From Chloroflexota bacterium (GTDB taxonomy: Bacteria > Chloroflexota > Anaerolineae > Promineifilales > Promineifilaceae): a stretch of DNA of 43,657 bases. Positions within the stretch are counted from its first letter, which is position 1. Each line of letters starts with the position of its first letter. Location of the stretch: assembly GCA_024277135.1 (NCBI GenBank), contig JAJRVV010000028.1, positions 1 through 43,657 of the forward strand, in the 5' to 3' direction. Positions 7,290-15,700 of this stretch are shown in pieces. The notes below the pieces were generated by a model. The model saw nothing but the letters and a program-made list of their open reading frames with translations, was not told the origin of the DNA and searched no databases. The position numbers and the translations under genes were made by a program.

Positions 7290-10200
7290 CACGCCAAACA
7301 GCTTCTTGATACGAGTAAACAGTCGCGCTGCGATCAGCGAATGGCCGCCCAACTCAAAAAAGTCATCGTCTATGCCCACCTGGTCAATCCCCAACAACTC
7401 CTGCCACACCTGCGCCAGTCGCTCCTCCACCCCATTGCGCGGCGCGGCAAACACACTTTGCAACTCCGGCCGCGCCAGCTTAAAGCCGCCGTCTGCCGCT
7501 TCATTTGCCCGGTTCGCCTGGCCGATGAGCGCGTCCAAATCCAGCGAGGTGACAAACAGTTGCGGCGGCGTCTCGCCCGCCAACACCCGCGCCAGCGCCC
7601 GCGCCCCCTCTTCCGGTAAAATGCCGTCCGTCAAGCCCAGTTTGAGCAGGCTAGATTCGGTAGTTTGGATGACGGCCGTCGCCGTCCCATCCACCCGCAT
7701 CTCAGCCGCCGCCACCCGTTTCAACGTAAACCCTTCAATTTCCACCAACACCTGCCCCGCCCCATCCGTCACCATCACGTCAAATTGAGGTAATTCTGGC
7801 GTACTCTTTGGATGTAGGCGTACATAACTGGCTACACGAATTGCCAGTGGCGCAAAAACACGCACCCGCCGGTACGACCACGGTACGTAAAAATCCTCGC
7901 CATCTGCATAACCAGGCAGCAATGGCAGCCCAAAACTGGTCGCCAAATCCATCAGCGCCGGATGCAGGGTAAAGGTCGCCAGATCGTCGGCGTAGTCAGG
8001 CAGAAGTTCCAGCCGGGCCAGCGCCTCCCCATCTCCCAGGCAAACCTGACGCAGATTCTTCCAGCGCGGGCCAAAATCAAGGAACCGCTCCTGTTGCGTC
8101 GCCTGCTCGCCGGGGGCGAAGCGGGTTTCCCCCCGGTCACAACGAGCGGCGATAGCGGCCAAATCGAGCGGTTCAGGGCGCGCGGCCGTCACCTCTCCCA
8201 TCGTCGCCCGCGCATGTTCCACCCACCCCGCGCTAGAGCGGCTAGACACCGTAAAGGCAAAACCATCCCAATCCGCCGCCAACTTCACCTGCACATCCCT
8301 CCGCCTCCCCTCCGACGCGGCCAACGGCGACACGAAAAACAAATCCCGAATCTCAACTGAACAGTGATTACTGCCCACCGAATACCGATCACTGCCCACT
8401 GAACAGTGAAACGCCGCCCGCGCCATCTCCAGATACCCCGTCCCCGGAACCAGCGCCGCCCCACCCCTGAGGCGGTGTTCGGCCAACAGCCAGTGCGAAT
8501 CCACGCCGTAGCGGGGCGTGAAAATCTGCTCACGGCCGTCCGCCAGCGCCAATTTTTCCAGCAATGGATGATCCACCGGGTCGCCAGGCAGGTCTTCATT
8601 CGCCGCCAGCCCTAAACGCACCGCCGCTGCCGCCGCCATCCCCACCCGCTGCCACACGCCCCAGTTTAGGGTGATGAGTCGGGTCCGGCTTGCCAATCCT
8701 TCAAATTCGCTACACGAAAAAGCATTCAGAAACTCATTCGCCGCCACGTAATCCACCTGCCCTGCCGGACCGATGGCGGCGCTGGTAGAACCAAACAACA
8801 CCATGAAATCGGGCGGGTCGTCGGCCAGCAGTTCCGCCAGCAAAAACGCGCCGCGCACCTTCGGTCCCAGCACCGCCTCCGCGTCCAACGGCGATTTGAG
8901 CTGAATCGGCCCATCGCGCAGCGTCCCGGCAGCGTGAATGACGCCGTCAATTCGGCCAAACCGCGCCCGCGCCGCCGCTATCGCCGCCGCCATCTGCTCC
9001 CGGCTGGTCACATCCGCCCGCAGAACAGTTGGCACTGTTCGGTAGTCAGTATTCAGTGAGGGATCAGCCACCGAATACTGACCGCTGTCCACTGAATACC
9101 GGCTACGGCTCACCGCCACCACATTCACCCCCGCCGCCGCCAGATGGTCGGCCAGCGCGCTGCCAATGCCGCCTGTTCCACCGGTGACGAGAACGGTCGC
9201 GCCAGGACAGATGGGGAACGTCTCCGGCCTAGAAAATTGCCTACGCGAAAATTCACGCCGGTAACGACCGTCTTCCCGCCAGGCGAACACCCCATTTTCG
9301 GCGACGGCCGTTTCCGCCGCCAACTTCTCCGCCAATCCAGCCACATCGTCCACCGCCACATCCACCAGGGCGCAGGTGATGTCCGGGTATTCGCGGGGGA
9401 TGACCAGACAGGGGCCGAGCAGGGTCGCTTTTTCGGGATAGCGCACCGGCTCATCGTGGACGGCATACACGCCATTGGCGACGGCCGTCACATGCAGCGG
9501 CGCCGGCAAATCCATCTCGCCCAACGCCTGCGCCAGGAACAACAGGCTGTAAAAACCCAGGTCTTGATTGCGGTAAAACGCCCGCAGCCCGGTTTCACCG
9601 GGCAGACGATGGTTCAGCAGCCACAAGTGCAGCACGCGGGAAGGCAGCAGCCCCCGCCCGGCCAGCGCCGCCATCAAAGCGCCATAATCCACGCGGGCGC
9701 GCGGGTTGATTTCGTAAGCATAGTCACCCATCCGCCGAAATCGTTCACCGGGCGTGACGATTACAGCCCGTTGACCGTTAACTGTTAACTGTTGACTGTT
9801 AATTGTTGATCGAACGGCCGCCCCCACCCCCAACTCATCAGCAAAAATAAGCCAGGAATGACTGCCGGTTTCAGCATTTGCCGGTAAATTCGCCTGCTCC
9901 CAGACCGGCGCATAAAACCAATCGTCCATGTTCGGCAGTTTCGCCAGCGGCGGCGGCCCCGCTTCCGCGCCAGAGAAAAGCGTCGTCCCCGGCTCAATCC
10001 AATATCTCTGCCGCTCAAACGGGTACGTGGGCAGCGGGATACGATGGCGCGTCTCCCGCTCATAAAATCCGGCCCAATCCACCGTCGCTCCCGCCAGCCA
10101 CAGCCGCCCCAGCGTCGTCAGGGCAAACTGTAAATCGGGCGCGTCTCTTTGGGACGCCTGCTCTTTGGGATGGCGCAGGGAGGCCAGGATGGTCTGGCTG

Positions 10201-12683
10201 CGCTGCCGCGCCGGGTGCATCCAGGCCAGCGAACTAAGCGTCGTTCCCGGCCCCACTTCCAGGAAGATGCGGTGGGGCTGGCCGTCCATGAGGCGGCCCA
10301 AGCCGTCGGCAAAGCGGACGGTGTGGCGCAGATGGCGCACCCAGTAGTCAGGCGTGGTCACTTCGTCGGGGCGCGCCCAATCGCCGGTGACGTTGGCGAT
10401 GTACGGGATTTGCGGCGGATGGAAGCGGATGGTTTGCAGTCGCCGCCGGAATTCTTCGAGGATGGGGTCAAGCATAGCGGAATGGGCGGCGACGTTGATT
10501 TTGATGCGCCGATATTCGATGGCCTGCTCGTCCAGCACGGCCGTCATCCGCTCTATCTCCTCTGCTTTACCCGACACCACGCACAACTCCGGCGCGTTGA
10601 TGACGGCGATGTCCAGCCCGCCTGCCAGCAACGACCGTACCACATCTTCCGCCGCCGACACGCTGAGCATGGCCCCATCGGGCAAGGTTTCAAACAGTTG
10701 GCCGCGCCAGGCCACGATTTTGAGGGCGTCGGCCAGCGACAACACCCCGGCCAAACAGGCGGCAGTGTATTCGCCCATGCTGTGGCCGGTCATCGCCGCC
10801 GGTTGCACGCCCCACGACTGCCACAATCGGGCCAGGGCGTATTCGATGATGAAGATGGCGGGCAGGTTGAGAGACGGCCGTTGCAGTAGTCTGGCCGCCG
10901 CTTCTTCCTGCCCCGGTTCGGGGAACATAAGCGGGCGCAAATCTTCGTCCAACTGGCCGCGCAAAAGAGCCAGACATTCATCCACAATCTGCCGCGCCAA
11001 CGGTTCGCTTTCAACCAAATCCCGCCCCATGTTAGGATACTGCGCCCCGCCGCCGGGGAACATGAACACCACATCGGGGGCGGCATCGCCGGGGTTGGCG
11101 GTGAAGAGCCGCCTTTTCGGTTTCTCCGTCAGGACGTGAATGGCGTCTTCGACATCGCAGACGGCGACGGCGCGGCGGTGAGGCATCTGCGCCCGCCCCA
11201 CCTGCAAGGTGTAAGCGGCGTCGGCCAGGTTGACGGCCGGGTTCCGGCGCAGGAAATCGGCAAAATTGGCGGTCACGCTGTCCAACGCGGCGGCAGTTTT
11301 GGCGGAGAAGAGCAGGAGTTGGGACGGCCGTGACCCGCTCGACGGCTCCAGTTCCGGCGCTTCTTCCAGGACGATGTGGGCGTTGGTTCCCCCCACTCCC
11401 AGCGAACTGATCCCGGCCCGGCGCGGCGCGGCCCCTTGGGGCCACTCCCGCCGTTCAGCGTTGACGAAGAAGGGGCTGTTCTCGAAATCAATCATCGGAT
11501 TCGGCTTCTCGAAGTTGAGGCTGGCCGGGATTTGCCGATGTTTGAGCGATTCCACCACTTTGATGAAGCCGGCCACGCCGGCGGCCGTGTCCAGGTGGCC
11601 GATGTTCGTCTTAGCGGAGCCGATGGCGCAAAAGCCGTTTTGGTCGGCTCCGGCGGCGCGGAACGCCTGCGTCAGCGCCGTCACTTCGATGGGGTCGCCG
11701 ATGCGGGTTCCCGTACCGTGCGTCTCCACATAGCTGATGCTTTCCGGCGGCACGTTGGCGATGGCGATGGCTTCGGCGATGGCCGCCGCCTGCCCATCCA
11801 CGCTGGGGGCCAGGTAGTTGACCTTGCCCGCGCCGTCATTGTTGACGGCCGATCCGCGAATGACGGCGCGAATCATGTCTCCGTCTCGGATGGCGTCTTC
11901 CAACCGCCGCAGCGCCACGACGCCGACGCCGCTGCCAAACCGGGCGCCTTCAGAGCGGTGGTCGAATGAGCGGCAGTGGCCATCAGGGGAAACAATTTCG
12001 CCTTCGTGATAGAGATAGCCCTGCCGGTGCGGCAGTTCGATGGTGACGCCGCCCGCCAACGCCATGTCGCACTCACCGTTGAGCAAACTTTGCCCGGCCA
12101 GGTGAATGGCGACCAGGGAGGTAGAGCAGGCGGTCTGTACGTTGACGCTGGGGCCTTTCAAATCAAAGAGATAGGAGACGCGGGTGGTGAGGAAATCTTT
12201 GTCGTTGCCGGTATGCCGCAGCAGGAAGAGGCCGATAGACTGCACCAATTCGGGATTGGTGAGCAAATTGTAGGGCATGTAGGCGTTGTGACCGGAACCG
12301 CCGAAGACGCCGACACGGCCGTCAAACCGGGCCGGGTCATATCCCGCCTGTTCCAACGCCCCCCAGGCCACTTCCAGAAAATGGCGGTGCTGCGGATCCA
12401 TGATGGCGGCGTCGCGGGGGCCGAAGCCGAAGAAAGCGGCGTCGAACCATTCCATTTTGTCCAGGGGCGCGCCGGATTTAACGTAGTGGGGGTGGCGCAA
12501 CAGCGATTCGGGGACGCCGGCGGCGCGCAGTTCCTCATCGGTGTAAGTAACGAGGGATTCCACGCCATCACGCAGGTTTTGCCAGTATTGTTCGATGTTT
12601 GACGCGCCGGGGAAACGGCCGTCCATGCCGATGACGGCGATTTCGGCGCCGTCGAGAGAGTTAAGTAAAATTTCGTTGGTCAC
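7287..12683 (-). CDS. Type I polyketide synthase module, KS-AT-KR-DH-carrier (interrupted by TAG)
   Basis: 1798 residues from a GTG at 12683 with no clear ribosome site. KS about 12-440 with Cys186 (QTACSTS), His322 (THGTGT) and His363 (NIGHLD). AT about 535-860 with Ser635 in TGHSMGEYT. The specificity loop reads VAAH (731-734) rather than HAFH or YASH; malonyl is my best guess. A KR structural half (about 918-1150) is followed by the catalytic KR: GGTGGIG (1168-1174), Ser1299, Tyr1312, Asn1316, and Asp1257 as in B-type ketoreductases. DH about 1370-1660 with His1403 and Asp1579. The carrier domain has Ser1782 (LGGHSL) but ends 16 residues later at an in-frame TAG. KR before DH is the reverse of the usual order. 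Three short stretches (961-969, 1193-1216, 1426-1443) are coded by interspersed AT-rich repeats. Confidence 0.93.
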   Translation of the reverse strand: MTNEILLNSLDGAEIAVIGMDGRFPGASNIEQYWQNLRDGVESLVTYTDEELRAAGVPESLLRHPHYVKSGAPLDKMEWFDAAFFGFGPRDAAIMDPQHRHFLEVAWGALEQAGYDPARFDGRVGVFGGSGHNAYMPYNLLTNPELVQSIGLFLLRHTGNDKDFLTTRVSYLFDLKGPSVNVQTACSTSLVAIHLAGQSLLNGECDMALAGGVTIELPHRQGYLYHEGEIVSPDGHCRSFDHRSEGARFGSGVGVVALRRLEDAIRDGDMIRAVIRGSAVNNDGAGKVNYLAPSVDGQAAAIAEAIAIANVPPESISYVETHGTGTRIGDPIEVTALTQAFRAAGADQNGFCAIGSAKTNIGHLDTAAGVAGFIKVVESLKHRQIPASLNFEKPNPMIDFENSPFFVNAERREWPQGAAPRRAGISSLGVGGTNAHIVLEEAPELEPSSGSRPSQLLLFSAKTAAALDSVTANFADFLRRNPAVNLADAAYTLQVGRAQMPHRRAVAVCDVEDAIHVLTEKPKRRLFTANPGDAAPDVVFMFPGGGAQYPNMGRDLVESEPLARQIVDECLALLRGQLDEDLRPLMFPEPGQEEAAARLLQRPSLNLPAIFIIEYALARLWQSWGVQPAAMTGHSMGEYTAACLAGVLSLADALKIVAWRGQLFETLPDGAMLSVSAAEDVVRSLLAGGLDIAVINAPELCVVSGKAEEIERMTAVLDEQAIEYRRIKINVAAHSAMLDPILEEFRRRLQTIRFHPPQIPYIANVTGDWARPDEVTTPDYWVRHLRHTVRFADGLGRLMDGQPHRIFLEVGPGTTLSSLAWMHPARQRSQTILASLRHPKEQASQRDAPDLQFALTTLGRLWLAGATVDWAGFYERETRHRIPLPTYPFERQRYWIEPGTTLFSGAEAGPPPLAKLPNMDDWFYAPVWEQANLPANAETGSHSWLIFADELGVGAAVRSTINSQQLTVNGQRAVIVTPGERFRRMGDYAYEINPRARVDYGALMAALAGRGLLPSRVLHLWLLNHRLPGETGLRAFYRNQDLGFYSLLFLAQALGEMDLPAPLHVTAVANGVYAVHDEPVRYPEKATLLGPCLVIPREYPDITCALVDVAVDDVAGLAEKLAAETAVAENGVFAWREDGRYRREFSRRQFSRPETFPICPGATVLVTGGTGGIGSALADHLAAAGVNVVAVSRSRYSVDSGQYSVADPSLNTDYRTVPTVLRADVTSREQMAAAIAAARARFGRIDGVIHAAGTLRDGPIQLKSPLDAEAVLGPKVRGAFLLAELLADDPPDFMVLFGSTSAAIGPAGQVDYVAANEFLNAFSCSEFEGLASRTRLITLNWGVWQRVGMAAAAAVRLGLAANEDLPGDPVDHPLLEKLALADGREQIFTPRYGVDSHWLLAEHRLRGGAALVPGTGYLEMARAAFHCSVGSDRYSVGSNHCSVEIRDLFFVSPLAASEGRRRDVQVKLAADWDGFAFTVSSRSSAGWVEHARATMGEVTAARPEPLDLAAIAARCDRGETRFAPGEQATQQERFLDFGPRWKNLRQVCLGDGEALARLELLPDYADDLATFTLHPALMDLATSFGLPLLPGYADGEDFYVPWSYRRVRVFAPLAIRVASYVRLHPKSTPELPQFDVMVTDGAGQVLVEIEGFTLKRVAAAEMRVDGTATAVIQTTESSLLKLGLTDGILPEEGARALARVLAGETPPQLFVTSLDLDALIGQANRANEAADGGFKLARPELQSVFAAPRNGVEERLAQVWQELLGIDQVGIDDDFFELGGHSLIAARLFTRIKKLFGV
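8353..8410. repeat. In-frame AT-rich interspersed repeat inside the DH domain
   Basis: The stretch consists of ACTGAACAGTGATTACTG-like units and is clearly richer in A/T than the flanking PKS. Read in the gene frame it gives HCSVGSDRYSVGSNHCSVE, inserted between MARAAF and IRDLFF, probably in a surface loop. It belongs to the same family as the repeats at 9024, 26364 and 41303. Confidence 0.75.
9024..9101. repeat. In-frame AT-rich interspersed repeat inside the KR domain
   Basis: It holds CAGTATTCAGTGAGGGATCA and, further on, the inverted form CCGAATACTGACCG and CACTGAATACC, so it can fold back on itself. The PKS frame reads through it as RYSVDSGQYSVADPS between two Rossmann-fold strands (VVAVSRS and VLRADVT), where the family normally has a short loop. 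Confidence 0.75.
9770..9810. repeat. In-frame AACTGTTAACTG-type repeat inside the PKS
   Basis: Several 7-mer units of the type GTTAACT / GTTGACT stand in a row. The gene frame reads them as INSQQLTVNGQ in the KR structural half. It is a different sequence variant from the ACTGAATACTG family but has the same size, AT bias and in-frame position. Confidence 0.65.
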
Positions 12684-12696
12684 AATAAATCAAAAA

Positions 12697-12775
12697 AATA
12701 ATGAATTGTGAATAATTAATTGTGGATTATGAATGAGCGCCTTCATTCACAATCCACAATTCACAATTCATTATT
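12697..12775. repeat. AT-rich inverted repeat between the NRPS and PKS genes
   Basis: The left arm (12697-12735) and the right arm (12744-12775) are near-complements made of AATTGTGAATTG-like units. The left arm carries a few extra bases, and the eight-base loop is AGCGCCTT. The right arm ends two bases from the NRPS stop. It fills nearly all of the 94 bases between the two genes. It may act as an mRNA hairpin that tunes PKS expression, or simply be a repeat that settled here. The same units occur in frame at 26364-26400. Confidence 0.8.
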
Positions 12776-12777
12776 AA

Positions 12778-15700
12778 TTATTTTCTTCTCCGGTTTTTCA
12801 TTCTGCTCCGGCGGGCGGCGGCGCGATCCAGGCTGGCGGCGACGGCCATACCCTGCCGGGGCGAGCCATTCGTACCGCCCTGGCTCAGATAATTACTCAG
12901 GGTGCGGACGGTGGGGAAGCGGAACATATCGGTGATGGCGATCTCCCGGTCAATCATCTGACGCAGGCGGCGGTGCGCCTGAACGGCGAGCAAGGAGTGG
13001 CCGCCCAGGTCAAAGAAGTTGTCGCTGAGTCCCACTTGGGGGACGTTAAGCAATCCTTTCCAAATGTCGGCGATGGTTTGTTCCAGGTCGTTGGTCGGCG
13101 GCTGGTAGACGGCCGTCGACTCCGGCGCAACTTCATCCGGCGCGGGCAGCGCCTTACGATCCGTCTTTTTGTTAGGCGTGAGCGGGAAGGCATCCATCGG
13201 GATGAAATGGGCGGGGAGCATGAAATCGGGCAGGTAAGCTCTGAGATGCTGACGCAGCTCTGCGGCAATGACAGTTTGGCCAGGCTGGGGAATGAGGTAA
13301 GCCGCCAGCCGTTTGTCGCCGGGCGTGTCTTCCCGCGCCGTTACCACCGCCTCGCGCACGGCCGTATGCTGCTGCAATAAGGTTTCAATTTCACCCAATT
13401 CAATCCGATAGCCGCGAATTTTCACCTGGAAGTCGGCGCGGCCCAAGAACTCGATACGGCCGTCCGGCAGGTAACGGGCCAAATCGCCGGTGCGGTACAT
13501 GCGTGCGCCCGGTTTTTGCCGGAAAGGGTCAGGCAAAAATCGCGCTTCATTCAAATCGGATCGGTTGTGGTAGCCGCGCACCACCCCATCACCGCCAATA
13601 TGCAATTCGCCGGGCAACCCGGTGGGGACGGGCTGACCATGCGCATCCAACAAATAAATGGTGGTGTTGGCGATGGGACGGCCGATAGAAATGCTTGTCT
13701 CCTCTCCGGCCAATTGGTGAGTGGATGACCAAATAGTCGTTTCCGTGGGGCCGTACATATTCAACACACACCTATCCGTCAGCATCGCCTGCATTTCCTG
13801 GGCCAGCGCCGCCGGAAACGCCTCGCCGCCGACCAGCCACACATCCAACTGGCTGTAAACAGAGCGGTTGGCCTCGTCGATCAACAGCATGGAAGCCATT
13901 GAAGGAGTGCATTGGAAATGAGTGGCATGATGCCGCTGAATGAGGGCGGGGATGGAATAATCCCTCAAGGTAGCGTCCGGCTGGGACATGTCTAAAACTT
14001 GTTTCAAGGAAGGCAACTGAGCCAGCACTTGTGCCGACGGCACGCCATAATCAATCAAACAGGCGATTTCATCCACTTCAATCGCCTTGAGCTTATTGAC
14101 CATTTTTATGGCCGTTTGGGGAGCGCCAAACAGACCGCTGCTCTCAAAGTAACGCTCAAAGGCGAAGTCGAGGACGGCCGTCAAATCCTCTTCCGTCAAT
14201 TCTTCTGAGTCAAAAATCTCAAAGGGGCTTTGGCCGGTGGCCTGCGCTCGTTCTTTAAAAGTGGGAAAATGCCAGGCCGCCTGGCGCACCAGCGCCATCG
14301 CGCTCTTAAGATATTCCGTCATCGGCCCGCGCACAATTTCGCGCACTTCGTCATCATCCTCGCCGATGAAGGTGTGCAGCATAAGCGTGATGTGACCGCT
14401 GCCGGGATGGTCCGCCGCCCGCCAGGCGCGGCGGTACAGGGCAATTTTCTCTGCCAGTTCCTCGGCGCTTTGCCCCAACAGATGAGTGAGTACGCTGAAC
14501 CCGCGTTCGCCCGCCATGCGGAACGTCTCCGGGTTGTTGGCGGCTGTGATCCAGATGGGCAGTTCGGGTTGGATGGGATGAGGCAAGGTCTTAACGGCCA
14601 CATCCTTGCCCAAATCGTTGGTCATGGTGATGGTTTCACCCCGCCATAACCGCTGTACCGTTTCGATGTCGCGGAACATGATTTCTTTGCGGTCAGCGTA
14701 ATTGCCGGGGCGAAGGACGAAATCGTTGGGCTGCCAGCCGGCGGCAAAACCGACGCCGACCCGCCCGCGAGACAGGTTGTCCACCAGCGACCACTCTTCG
14801 GCGACGCGGATGGGGCTGTGCAAAGGTAACACACAGCTGCCGGCGCGAATGTGAATGCGCTCGGTAACGGCGGCGATGGCGGCGCTGGCGATGGAAGGAT
14901 TGGGATAGAGACCGCCAAAAGCGTGGAAATGGCGTTCCGGCGTCCACACGGCCGTAAACCCGTTCTGATCGCCGTATTTTGCCCCTTCCAGCAGGAGATG
15001 ATACTTGTCGGCGACGCCATCTTCGCTCTCGTCGCTGGCAAAGTAGAAGAGGCTGAAATCAATGGGGCGTTCAGCCTGAATGTCGGCAACGGCCGTTTCC
15101 GACTGAGAATATCCATCATACATCACCAGCTTAAATCCGCGCGCCAACGACCAGAAAATTTCCAGCGCCGAAATATCAAACGAGAGACTGGTGACCGTGA
15201 GCCAGGTTCCCGGCGCATAGTAGGGAATCCGCTCGTCCATCCCAGCGCAGAAGTTGACCACGTTGCCATGCTGCACCATGACCCCTTTGGGTTTACCCGT
15301 CGAGCCAGAGGTGTAGATAACATAGGCCAGGTTTTCCGGCATGGCGCGGCTGCGGATATTTGTGGTCGGCTGTCGGGCAATCACGTCCCCATCAGCGTCC
15401 ATTTGCACCAGTTGCGCCTGGTGCGGCGGCAGCTGCGCCACCAGATCGGATTGGGTGAGCAGTACCGGGACATCGGCATCCAACAGCATAAAGGCGATGC
15501 GATCCGCCGGATAGCCGGGGTCAAGCGGCAGGTACGCGCCGCCCGCCTTGAGAATGCCCAGCAGCCCCACGATCAGTTCCAGGGAACGATTCATGTAGAC
15601 GCCGACGCGGGTTTCCGGCCCGACGCCTAACGCCCGCAGGTGGTAGGCCAACTGGTTGGCGCGCTCATTCAGTTCCCGATAACTGATATGTTGATCGTGG

